Shown: positions 49,277 to 58,400 of the stretch, piece after piece
Numbering within the stretch: the first letter of the stretch is position 1
Layout: each line of letters starts with the position of its first letter
NCBI RefSeq assembly: GCF_044377145.1
Contig: NZ_JBILJQ010000004.1
Location: forward strand, 1-64,000
DNA: 64,000 nucleotides
Reading direction: 5' to 3'
From: Aquimonas sp044377145
GTDB lineage: Bacteria; Pseudomonadota; Gammaproteobacteria; Xanthomonadales; Xanthomonadaceae
Program-made: the position numbers and the translations under genes
Notes under the pieces: generated by a model
What the model was told of the DNA's origin: nothing
The model's database searches: none
What the model saw: only the letters and a program-made list of their open reading frames with translations

Positions 49277-49882
49277 CTACGCCGATTCGGCGCGGCGCGT
49301 GTTTCGGGTACGCGCGCGCCGTAGCGGGCTCGGGCAGCCGAGGCTTTCGCGTACGGCGGCCAGCCGCAGGGGATCAAGCAGCACAGCCAGCGGCTGGCGC
49401 ACACGGTCCATCTGAGCGAAGGCGGCGATCAGCCCATCGTGCACCCCCTGCACCGCCGAGGGCACCTGCAGATGGCTGATCGCACCCCGACAGTTGGGCG
49501 CCCCGCAGCGGCAGTCGAAGCCTTCGGTCGGCCCCAGAAACAGGGTGGCGTAGTCATTGGTCAGCTGCTCACCGGCGGCGATGTCGCGCAGTGCAAGCTC
49601 GAAGCCGTACTCGCTGCCGCCGCAGTTCGGCGCACAGCTGTGGTTGAGATAGCGCCCGAAGTCCCAGCACAGCACCCGTTTGCCGCGCCCGTCGCTGAAG
49701 GTCCAGCGATCCACCAGCGGCGCATAGGCCGCAGGCAAGGCATCGATCTGCGCCTGCGGGATCGCGCGATCGAGCGCGTCCTGCACCCAGGTGACGGTGC
49801 CTCGTGGAATCCGTCGGGTCGCCACCAGGCCGGCGCCGACAGTGTCGTCGACCCGGATCAAACGGGTATCCGGATGGATCAT
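49277..49882 (-). CDS. SET domain protein (lysine methyltransferase-like), copy 1
   Basis: The 201-residue protein is a compact SET domain with GLVATRRIPRGT, CWDFGRYLNHSCAPNC, the catalytic Tyr in GEQLTNDYATL and a post-SET-like Cys cluster CRCGAPNCRG. It ends in a basic Arg-rich tail (RRARTRNTRRAESA). SET proteins methylate lysine with SAM; the bacterial target is unknown. Its start overlaps the stop of the next copy (49879-50484) by 4 bases, so the two form a tandem operon. Confidence 0.87.
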   Translation of the reverse strand: MIHPDTRLIRVDDTVGAGLVATRRIPRGTVTWVQDALDRAIPQAQIDALPAAYAPLVDRWTFSDGRGKRVLCWDFGRYLNHSCAPNCGGSEYGFELALRDIAAGEQLTNDYATLFLGPTEGFDCRCGAPNCRGAISHLQVPSAVQGVHDGLIAAFAQMDRVRQPLAVLLDPLRLAAVRESLGCPSPLRRARTRNTRRAESA

Positions 49883-50484
49883 GGCGCGCTCACGGCGCGG
49901 TGGTAGCCACGTGCCGAGGGCAATGTCACCTCGGCGCCCGTCTCCAGCGCGGCCACCAGCGGCAGATCGCGCGGCCCGAGTTTGGCGTAGGGCAGCAGCG
50001 GCTGCGGCACCGAGGCCGCCAGGGTGAAGGCGGCGCGGGCTTCGGCGTCCCAGCGTTCGAAGTAGTGCTCGGCGTCATCACGGCGAATCACCCCGCGGCA
50101 ATTGGATGCGCCGCAGCCGCACGCCATCGGCGCGATCAGGTTGAGGGTGCCGTATTCGCAGGTCAGCTCCTCGCCTGGCTGGATGTCGCGCACGGCGATC
50201 TCGAAGGCATCGCCGAGACCGCGACTGGCAGGCGCGCACGAGTGATTCATGTAACGGCCGAAATCCCAGCAGAACACGTAATCGCCGTCCGGCGCCTGGT
50301 AAGCGTAGCGATCGACCACGCTGCGCAGCATGGGCGGCAGTGCATCGCGCTCGGCCGGGCTGAGGATGCGGTCGAAGGCGTCGAGCACCCAGAGAAAGGT
50401 GCCACGTGGGATGAACTCGGTGGCGAATACGCCGTAGCCGATTTCGGCTGAAATGAAACGCAGCTCACTGGCTGGATGGATCAC
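49879..50484 (-). CDS. SET domain protein (lysine methyltransferase-like), copy 2
   Basis: This 201-residue paralogue of the downstream gene has GYGVFATEFIPRGTFLW, CWDFGRYMNHSCAPAS, the catalytic Tyr in GEELTCEYGTL and the Cys cluster CGCGASNCRG. The GTG at 50484 is chosen because AGGAG lies 6 bases upstream and the product then aligns end to end with the paralogue (VIHPASELRF against MIHPDTRLIR). The two proteins share the fold but are clearly diverged, so they probably have different targets. Confidence 0.87.
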   Translation of the reverse strand: MIHPASELRFISAEIGYGVFATEFIPRGTFLWVLDAFDRILSPAERDALPPMLRSVVDRYAYQAPDGDYVFCWDFGRYMNHSCAPASRGLGDAFEIAVRDIQPGEELTCEYGTLNLIAPMACGCGASNCRGVIRRDDAEHYFERWDAEARAAFTLAASVPQPLLPYAKLGPRDLPLVAALETGAEVTLPSARGYHRAVSAP

Positions 50485-50772
50485 GAATGCTCCTGCGCGG
50501 ATGCGCACTGGGCGAAGTCGACAGCGCTGCGGACTACATGACGGACCGCCGCTGCCGGTCGTCCGCCCGATGCGAAGAGTGCGACTGCCGCGGAACTTTC
50601 GCTAGTGGGGGCTCGGCCTCAGCCCGGCGAGGACTGTCGCTGAATTGAATACCGGTTCAGCGGAGCTCCCGCAAACGCTGACAGACGGTGTCACCTCACC
50701 GACACACGCCCGCCATGCCAGTGAAGGCAAGCCAAGGGATGCTTTCGCAACGCACTTGTGCAGGGCCGTGCG

Positions 50773-51633
50773 ATGTCCGTCCTCAAGTTCCGCACTGTTT
50801 TCATCTCCGACGTGCACCTCGGCACGCCGGATTGCCAGGCGCAGTACCTGCTTGATTTCCTGCGCCAGACCCGCTGCGAGACCCTGTATCTGGTCGGCGA
50901 TATCGTCGACCTCGAAGCTTTGGCGATCCGGCCCTACTGGCCGCCCAGCCATAGCGCGATCATCGCTGAGCTGGTGGATTTGGCCCGCCGCGGGACACGG
51001 GTGGTGTACCTGCCCGGCAACCACGACGCACCGATGCGCGCCTTCTGCGGGCAACGGCTGGGAGGCATCGAGGTGGCTTATTCCGCTGTGCACGTCGCAG
51101 CCGACGGCCGGCGCTACCGGGTCGCACACGGCGACGAGTTCGACCCCGAACACATCGGCCGCAGCTGGTTGATCCGGATCGGCGATTCCGCGCACCGGCT
51201 GATGCTCTGGGCCAACCGGAATTTCAACCGGCTGCGCCGACGGCTGCGCCTGGCCTACCTGCCACTGTCGATCATCACCAAATCGCGGATCGCCCAGGCC
51301 CTGCTGTACATCCACCAGTACGAGCAGCGAGTGGTCAACTCCGCGCGCGAGCACGGCGTGGACGGCCATATCTGCGGGCATATCCACTTCGGCGGCATTC
51401 GCGAGTTCGACGGCATCGTGTACTTGAACGACGGCGACTGGGTCGAACACTGCACCGCGCTGACCGAAGACTTCGATGGCCGCATGGAGCTGCTGCACTG
51501 GAGCGAGCACCGCACCCGCATCGGCTGCAGCGAAGCCAGCGGCGTGCTCGCCTCGGCCTCGGTCGATCTGGCGTTCTCATCGCTGTCGGTCGAGCTGGCC
51601 GACGTCATCTCGGCCCGGCAGCGCGCCGCCTGA
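50773..51633 (+). CDS. LpxH-like metallophosphoesterase (UDP-2,3-diacylglucosamine diphosphatase family)
   Basis: The 286-residue protein has the two-metal phosphoesterase motifs FISDVHLGT, LVGDIVDLEA, YLPGNHDAP and GHIHFGGIREFDGIVYLNDGDWVEH. It is closest in layout to the LpxH-like (LpxH2/YbbF-type) group that hydrolyses UDP-2,3-diacylglucosamine in lipid A synthesis; whether it is the main LpxH cannot be told. A basic amphipathic segment (NRNFNRLRRRLRLAYLPL) could bind the membrane. ATG at 50773 is preferred over a GTG at 50758. Confidence 0.85.
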   Translation: MSVLKFRTVFISDVHLGTPDCQAQYLLDFLRQTRCETLYLVGDIVDLEALAIRPYWPPSHSAIIAELVDLARRGTRVVYLPGNHDAPMRAFCGQRLGGIEVAYSAVHVAADGRRYRVAHGDEFDPEHIGRSWLIRIGDSAHRLMLWANRNFNRLRRRLRLAYLPLSIITKSRIAQALLYIHQYEQRVVNSAREHGVDGHICGHIHFGGIREFDGIVYLNDGDWVEHCTALTEDFDGRMELLHWSEHRTRIGCSEASGVLASASVDLAFSSLSVELADVISARQRAA

Positions 51634-51945
51634 AGCCGTACCGACACGTCCAGCGCAGATTCAAGCGCCCCACCGCGCCCAGGCAAGGCTACAGCCGACA
51701 CACCAGGCCACCATCCACAGCGGCAAGTGCCCGCTCCGCTGCAGGCGCGCAGATCCGGCCCATGCGCGGTGCGGCCCGGCGGGCGCGGCTTCAGCGCAAG
51801 CGCGTTTTTGCCGAGCGAGGGGTCGACAGCTATCAGCGACGGTGGGCGACAAGAGACAGCGCAGGCCACACCAGCGCGCTTGAAAACAAGGCCGCCACCC
51901 CACACCCGGTAAACTCACCGGCCTCTTCGTCCCCAGGTTACCGCC
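51634..51945. other. Intergenic region with no gene supported
   Basis: These 312 bases lie between the phosphoesterase and glutaredoxin genes. A minus-strand frame ends at 51661 with a hydrophobic stretch (LPLWMVAWCVGCSLAWARWG), but it has no convincing start. The end near 51940 must contain the promoter of the glutaredoxin gene. Confidence 0.4.
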
Positions 51946-52875
51946 ATGTCGCTCGAACCCGCCCTGCGCACCCGCATCGAAAACCTGCTGTCCGAGCACC
52001 GCGTGGTGCTGTTCATGAAGGGCAATGCCCAAGCGCCGCGCTGCGGCTTCTCGGCCAAGGCCGTCGGCGCACTGCAGGCCGTGGTGGAGACCTTTCACAC
52101 CGTAGACGTGCTGGAAGACGGCGAGATCCGCGAGGGCATCAAGCTTTTTGGCAGCTGGCCGACCATCCCGCAGCTGTATGTCGACGGCGAGCTCGTCGGC
52201 GGCAGCGACATCATTGAGGGCATGTTGAACAGCGGCGAGCTGCATGGCCTGTTCGGCGCCAGCGCGCCCGACCGCAGCCCGCCGCCGATCACGGTCACCC
52301 CGAAAGCCGCCGAGGCGATCCGCTCGGCGATGGCCGACAGCGGCCCCGGCCTGGCCCTGCACATGGCCATCGACGGCCGCTTCAACGCGCAGTTCCAGCT
52401 CAAGCCGGTGGCCGGCAATGAAATCGTGTCCGAGTCCGAAGGCGTGCGCGTGCACTTCGACCTGGCCTCGGCGCAGCGCGCGAAGGGCCTGGAAATCGAC
52501 TGGGTGGAAGACGTACGCGGCGCCGGTCTGGCGATCCGGAACCCGAACGCACCGGCTGCTGTGCAGGCCCTCTCCGTGCAGGAACTGGCCGCGCGGGTGG
52601 CGGCGGGCGACATCACCGTGATCGATGTGCGCCCGGCATCGGACCGCGAGTACGCGCAGTTTCCGCACCCGCACCGGGTGCTGGATGAAACCACGGTCGG
52701 CGGACTTGAGTCGCTGCCGAAGGACACCGCGCTCGCCTTTCTCTGCCACCACGGCATCTCCAGCGCGCGCGCGGCCGAGCACTTCCGCGGCCAGGGCTTC
52801 CGCCAGCTGTTCAATGTCGAGGGCGGCATCGAGGCCTGGTCGCAGCAGATCGATCCTTCGGTGCCGCGCTACTGA
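51946..52875 (+). CDS. Three-domain monothiol glutaredoxin (Grx4 / IscA-like / rhodanese)
   Basis: The 309-residue protein starts with a Grx4-type domain (residues 1-105) with the monothiol site CGFS (33-36) and the WPTIPQLYVDGELVGG glutathione site. Residues ~113-205 resemble an A-type Fe-S carrier (ITVTPKAAEAIRSAM... GLEIDWVEDVRGAGLAIRNPNAP) but have none of the three Fe-S Cys. Residues ~208-309 are a rhodanese domain with the active-site Cys267 in FLCHHGISSARA. Grx4 proteins bind a shared [2Fe-2S] cluster; the fusion suggests Fe-S assembly or sulfur transfer. It stands alone, with its own promoter region. Confidence 0.9.
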   Translation: MSLEPALRTRIENLLSEHRVVLFMKGNAQAPRCGFSAKAVGALQAVVETFHTVDVLEDGEIREGIKLFGSWPTIPQLYVDGELVGGSDIIEGMLNSGELHGLFGASAPDRSPPPITVTPKAAEAIRSAMADSGPGLALHMAIDGRFNAQFQLKPVAGNEIVSESEGVRVHFDLASAQRAKGLEIDWVEDVRGAGLAIRNPNAPAAVQALSVQELAARVAAGDITVIDVRPASDREYAQFPHPHRVLDETTVGGLESLPKDTALAFLCHHGISSARAAEHFRGQGFRQLFNVEGGIEAWSQQIDPSVPRY

Positions 52876-53231
52876 GTTGCCGCGCGACATTCCGCCGGCT
52901 GCAGCGCTCGCTGATCGCAGCCGAGGCTGCAGCCCGGCCCGGCGAGCGCGCCGTGGGATCGCCTACGCCTGCGGGCGCAGCGTGCGGTGATCGCCTCTGC
53001 GCGACCGAGTTGCCGCAGGCATCTGATCGATGCCCATGCACGCCGCGCGGCCGAGATACCGCTACGCACGCCTTGGTGCTTGAACCGTTCGCGCGTCCGC
53101 TGCCCGTAGAGCTTGCAAAACCTGTGACAGGATGCACAAATGGAATACCACCGTCAGTGTGGTCTGGATGCGCGGCAGCCGGTTCGCGAGCCGCCCCGCG
53201 TCACAGAACAAGATTCCGGAGGGAAACGAAA
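52876..53231. other. Intergenic region with no gene seen
   Basis: These 356 bases between the glutaredoxin and lipoprotein genes hold no frame with recognisable protein features and no clear terminator. A ribosome site (GGAGGGAAACGAAA) immediately precedes the lipoprotein start. Confidence 0.5.
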
Positions 53232-53579
53232 ATGCGACTGCGGGCCGCCCTGCTCATCGTCTGCACCAGCCTCACCGGCTGCGTCACCAGCACAGATCAA
53301 CTGAGCTTCGACGCCTGTTCGGCATCGGTTCTTGCGGCCACCGCAAAGAACCGCACCTACAGCGATGCGCAGAAGCGCAGCTTCGAAATCGATTCCGCAG
53401 CCAGCCTGGCGACGATCACCCCAATCGAGGACAGCGTGTTCGAGCTGCGGGTGATCGCCAGCGTCGACGGCGAAGGCGGACAGCGTACCCCGCAGAACTT
53501 TCTGTGCCGAACGCGATTCACCCCCGGGCAGGACAGCCCGGACGTGATCGCATTCCATTTCCTGTTGGATTCAGACTGA
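53232..53579 (+). CDS. Small lipoprotein of unknown function
   Basis: The 115-residue protein has a lipoprotein signal (LLIVCTSLTGC, lipid-attachment Cys at residue 17) and a short domain with FDACSASVLAATAKNRTYSD and FLCRTRFTPGQDSPDVIAFHF. Two further Cys may pair. The ATG at 53232 is preceded by GGAGGG. It is likely anchored in the outer or inner membrane. The convergent amn gene ends 21 bases downstream. Confidence 0.74.
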   Translation: MRLRAALLIVCTSLTGCVTSTDQLSFDACSASVLAATAKNRTYSDAQKRSFEIDSAASLATITPIEDSVFELRVIASVDGEGGQRTPQNFLCRTRFTPGQDSPDVIAFHFLLDSD

Positions 53580-53600
53580 GTCAAGCCGAGCGCGGCTCTG

Positions 53601-54377
53601 TCAGCTGTCGAAGCGCAGATGCTTGACCGACTTGCCGTGCCGGCGCACCAGCTTCAGCGCCTCGATGCCGACTTGGATATGGTTCTCGACGAAATTGGCG
53701 CTGACCACGCGGTCGGAGGCCTCGGTCTTCACCCCTTCCGGGATCATCGGCTGATCCGACACCAGCAGCAGAGCACCGGCGGGGATCGAGTTGGCGAAAC
53801 CGGCGGCGAAAATGGTCGCGGTTTCCATGTCGATCGCCATGCAGCGCAGCTTGCGCAGATAGACCTTGAATTCTTCGTCGTGCTCCCAGACCCGGCGATT
53901 GGTGGTGTACACCGTGCCGGTCCAATAGTCGTGCTCAAGATCGCGGATCATCGTCGACACCGCGCGCTGCAGCGCGAATGCCGGCAGCGCCGGCACCTCC
54001 GGTGGAAGGTAGTCGTTGGAGGTGCCCTCGCCGCGGATCGCCGCGATCGGCAGCACCAGGTCGCCGAGCTGGTTCTTTTTCTTCAGCCCACCGCACTTGC
54101 CGAGAAAAAGCACCGCCTTCGGGCCGTAGGCCGACAGCAGGTCCATCACCGTGGCGGCGTTGGCGCTGCCCATGCCGAAGTTGACCATGGTGATGCCATC
54201 ACTGGTGGCGCTGGGCATCGGCCGATCGCGGCCCACCACTTCGGCGCCGGTCAAGCGCGCGAACACATCCAGATAGCCACCGAAATTGGTCAACAGAACG
54301 TGCTGGCCAAAGTCCTCAAGGGCCACGCCGGTGTAGCGCGGCAGCCAGTTTGAAACGATCTCGCTCTTGTTTTTCAT
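53601..54377 (-). CDS. amn: AMP nucleosidase (short form)
   Basis: Amn splits AMP into adenine and ribose 5-phosphate. The 258-residue protein is a nucleoside-phosphorylase-fold enzyme with TNFGGYLDVFA, VNFGMGSANAATVMDLL, FLGKCGGLKK, the MAIDMETATIF ribose-binding motif and LLVSDQPMIPEG. It lacks the N-terminal regulatory domain of E. coli Amn (484 residues), as in other xanthomonads and Bacteroidetes. The ATG at 54377 is preceded by GGGAA. Confidence 0.9.
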   Translation of the reverse strand: MKNKSEIVSNWLPRYTGVALEDFGQHVLLTNFGGYLDVFARLTGAEVVGRDRPMPSATSDGITMVNFGMGSANAATVMDLLSAYGPKAVLFLGKCGGLKKKNQLGDLVLPIAAIRGEGTSNDYLPPEVPALPAFALQRAVSTMIRDLEHDYWTGTVYTTNRRVWEHDEEFKVYLRKLRCMAIDMETATIFAAGFANSIPAGALLLVSDQPMIPEGVKTEASDRVVSANFVENHIQVGIEALKLVRRHGKSVKHLRFDS

Positions 54378-54471
54378 GGGGATTCCCGATGCAGCAGATG
54401 CCGGCGACGCCACGCCGGGTGCAGACAGAGTTGATCGAGCACGGCGCGCAGTTTACGCCAGCCGGCGCGAC

Positions 54472-55308
54472 CTACTGCCGCGCCCCGCGCGGATTCGCGG
54501 GCTCGCCACCCAGCGTGCTGCGCCAAGGATTGATGTCGAGCCCGCCGCGGCGGGTGTAGCGCGCGTAGACGGTCAGGCTTTCGGGTGCACAGCGGCGGCT
54601 GATGTCCATGAAGATCCGCTCCACGCACTGCTCGTGGAAATCATCATGGCGGCGGAACGACACCAGGTAGCGCAGCAGCCCTTCGCGATCGATGCGCGGG
54701 CCGCGGTAGCTGAGCTGGACGCTGGCCCAGTCGGGCTGGCCGGTGACCGGGCAGTTGGACTTCAGCAGCCGCGACACTAGGAGTTCGTCAACCACCTCAT
54801 CGCTGGCGCTGAGAAATTCCGGGCGCGGCGGGCCGTAGTGGTCGATGTCGATATCCAGACTGTCGATGCAGAAGCCCGGCAGCTCGGCCATCGGCTCGGC
54901 AGCGGCTTCATCGAGCGACTTCAGGCGCACGCCAACCGTTGCACCGGCGGCGGCCGACAGGTCGGCAATCAGACGCGCACGCAGGGTCTCAGCGCTGTCC
55001 AGCCGCTCCTGGTTGTAGCCGTTCAAGTACAGCTTGAAGCTCTTGGATTCGATGATGCACGGCGAGTCAGCCGGCACCCGGAACTCGGCGACGCCGACCT
55101 GCGGTTTGCCGCGGGAATCCAGCCAGGACAGCTCCCACGCGTTCCAGATGTCCACCCCGACGAACGGCAGCGGCGTGTCGATACCGAGTTCCGTGCGCTT
55201 GGCCGCGCGCGGAATCGGAAACAGGCGCGTCGCATCGAAGGTGTCGGCGTAGTCGACGGTTTTGCCCAGCTGCGAGGCTTGGGCGCTGGCGTGGAATTCG
55301 GTAGTCAT
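54472..55308 (-). CDS. queF: NADPH-dependent 7-cyano-7-deazaguanine reductase QueF
   Basis: QueF reduces preQ0 to preQ1 in queuosine synthesis. The 278-residue protein is the long, two-half form: the QueF motif IESKSFKLYLNG lies in the first half, the catalytic Cys in LKSNCPVTGQPDWAS and the catalytic Asp in RRHDDFHEQCVERIF in the second. Length and motifs are standard. No preQ1 riboswitch was recognised upstream. It is divergent from the amidohydrolase gene at 55428. Confidence 0.95.
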   Translation of the reverse strand: MTTEFHASAQASQLGKTVDYADTFDATRLFPIPRAAKRTELGIDTPLPFVGVDIWNAWELSWLDSRGKPQVGVAEFRVPADSPCIIESKSFKLYLNGYNQERLDSAETLRARLIADLSAAAGATVGVRLKSLDEAAAEPMAELPGFCIDSLDIDIDHYGPPRPEFLSASDEVVDELLVSRLLKSNCPVTGQPDWASVQLSYRGPRIDREGLLRYLVSFRRHDDFHEQCVERIFMDISRRCAPESLTVYARYTRRGGLDINPWRSTLGGEPANPRGARQ

Positions 55309-55427
55309 GGGCGAAGTCTAGCGGCTCAGGCCGCGCCGACTTCTGGCAGATGACGTCGGCGCAGCCGGCCTTCACCATCCGCGCACGCTCGCGCCGGCGT
55401 TGGCGCGCCAGCCCTCGGAGTTCCCTG

Positions 55428-58400
55428 ATGCGAAGCCTCACCCTGATCACCAGCTTGGCCCTGTGCCTGGCCGGCGCCTCCGCAAGCCCTGCGCTTGCCG
55501 CAAAACCCAAGGACGACGCGCCAAAGTGGGACGTCAACCAGCTGCGCGGCCCGACCCAGAAGGTGAGCTTCAGCACCGACGAAGGCACCTGGATGAGCGT
55601 GGACATCAGTCCCGACGGACGCCAGCTGGTGTTCGACATGCTCGGCGATCTGTACCTGCTGCCGATCGAAGGCGGTGAAGCCAAGCGCCTGACCTCGGGC
55701 CCGGCCTTTGACGTGCAGCCCCGATTCTCGCCCGACGGCCGCGAAGTCAGCTTCACCTCCGACCGCGGCGGCGGCAACAACATCTGGCGTCAGCCGCTGG
55801 CGGGTGGTGATCCGATCCAGGTCACTGCCGAGGATTTCCGCCTGACCAACAACGCCGTGTGGACGCCGGACGGCGATTACCTGATTGCCCGCAAGCATTT
55901 CACCGGCCAGCGCTCGCTGGGCGCGGGCGAGCTGTGGATCTGGCACAGGTCCGGCGGCGCCGGCCTGCAGCTGACCAAACAGAAGAATGACCAGCAGGAC
56001 CTCGGCGAGCCGGCGATCAGCCCCGACGGCCGCTATGTCTACTTCAGCGAGGACATGACCGCTGGACCGCTCTTTCAGTACAACAAGAACCCGCACGACG
56101 GCATCTACGCGATCCGCCAGCTCGACCGCGAAACCGGCGAGATCAAGACCCTGATCGAGGGCCCCGGCGGCGCGGTGCGTCCGCAGCCGGCGCCGGACGG
56201 CCGCGGCATCGCCTTCGTCAAGCGCATCCGCGACAAGACCGTGTTGCACGTGTTCGACACTTTGAGCGGCGAAAGCCGGCCGCTGTGGGATGGCCTCTCG
56301 CACGACCAACAGGAGGCCTGGTCAATCTTCGGCCCCTATCCCGGCTTCGACTGGACGCCGGACGGCAGCGCGATCGTGGTGTGGGCACAGGGCGGGCTGT
56401 GGCGGGTCAATGCCGCAGACGGCCAGGCCAGCGAGATTCCCTTCACCGCCCAGGTCGAGCAGACCGTGATCGAAGCGCTGGACCCGCAGATCAGCCTGCC
56501 CGGGGCGAACTTCGCGCCGCAGATGATCCGCGATGTCGCCACCCGCCCCGATGGCAGCGAGCTGATCTTCCACGCGGTCGGCAAGCTCTACCGCCGTGCA
56601 CTGCCCAACGGCACGCCGCAGCGTCTGACCTCGGATGCGGAATCAGCCGAGTACGAGCCCAGCTTCAGCGCCGACGGCCGGCAGCTGCTCTACACCACTT
56701 GGACCGACGCCAACCTCGGCGAGATCCTGGCGCTGGACCTCGCCAGCGGTGAGCGCCGCAGCCTGAGCCTGCGCCCGGGCTTCTACTACGGCCCGCGCTT
56801 CTCGCCCGATGCCAGCAAGGTGGTGTACGCGCGCAGCGCCGGCTCCGGCCTGACCGGCAGCCTGTGGGCGCAGGAGCGCGGCATCTTCTGGGTGCCCGCC
56901 ACCGGCGGCGAACCCACGCGGGTCGCGCGCGAAGGCTACAGCCCGCAGTTCTCGGCCGACGGCACGCGCGTCTACTACATGACTGGCGGGGGCATTTCGA
57001 AAAAGCTGATGTCGGTCGGCCTGAACGGCGAAGAGCCGCGCGAGGTGTTCAATCTGAAATACGCCGACAGCATCAGCCTGTCGCCGGACGGCCGCTATGT
57101 GGCCTTTACCGAACTGTTCAATGCCTACGTCGCGCCGCTGCCGCAGACCGGCGGCAGCATCGAGCTGAGCAAAGATTCGAAGGCGATTCCGGTGACCCGG
57201 ATCAGCCAGGACGTCGGCAGCTACCTGCACTGGTCGGGCACCGGAGACGGCCAGGCCCTGCACTGGATGGTCGGCAGGCAGTACTTCAGCCGCACACTGA
57301 CCGACAGCTTCGCCTTCCTGCCCGGTGCACCCAAAGACCTACCCAAACCCGAAGACGCGCGCGGCATCGAGGTCGGGCTTGAGGTGCCTGTGTACCGCCC
57401 GCAGCAGCGGGTCGCCTTCACGGGCGCGCGCGTCCTGACCATGCGCGATGCGCAGAACCGCGAGGACGTGATCGAGGACGGCACCGTGGTCATCGAAGGC
57501 GACCGTATCGTCGCGGTCGGCCCGCGCAGCGAGGTGCAGGTGCCGGCCGGCGCGCGCGTGATCGACGCCACCGGCAAAACGATCATGCCGGGGATTGTTG
57601 ATGCCCACGCACACGCCGCGCACTTCGGCCAGGGGGTGGTTCCACAGCAGAACTGGGCTTACTACGCCAACCTGGCGTTCGGTGTCACCGCGATGCACGA
57701 CCCTTCCGCCACCACCGAATTCGTCTTCAGCCAAGCCGAACTGGTGCAGGCCGGCGCGATGGTCGGCCCGCGGGTGTTCTCGACCGGCACCATCCTGTAC
57801 GGCGCTGATGGCGACTTCAAAGCGGTGATCAACAGTCTCGATGACGCGCGCTCGCACCTGCGGCGCATGCAGGCCCATGGCGCCTTCAGCGTGAAGAGCT
57901 ACAACCAGCCGCGCCGCGACCAGCGCCAGCAGGTCAACCAGGCCGCACGCGAGCTCGGCATGCGCGTGGTCGAGGAAGGCGGCTCCACCTTCTTCCACAA
58001 CCTGAGCATGATCATCGACGGCGCCAGCACGGTGGAGCACAACCTGCCGGTGGCACCGCTGTACCGCGACGTGGTGCAGCTGTGGGCAGCGACCAAGGTA
58101 CGCAATACGCCGACCCTGGTGGTCAGCTACGGCGGCCTGTCGGGCGAGTTCTGGTGGTACAGCCGCGACAACGTGTGGGAAGAGCCGCGCCTGAACCGCT
58201 TCTTCCCGCGCGAAACCCTCGACGCCCGCTCGATCCGCCGCGAGATCGCGCCGGACTGGGACTACTACCACATCGAGGTCGCCAAGGCCTTGAAGACCCT
58301 CCGCGACGCCGGTGTGCGGATCCAGATCGGCGGCCACGGCCAGCTGCAAGGTCTGGCCGCACATTGGGAAATCTGGATGCTGACCCAGGGCGGCTTCAGC

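Noticed and set aside
51661..51905. A minus-strand frame ending in a hydrophobic stretch (LPLWMVAWCVGCSLAWARWG)
   Set aside because: A one-helix small protein was considered, but no start codon with a ribosome site is present near the hydrophobic part.
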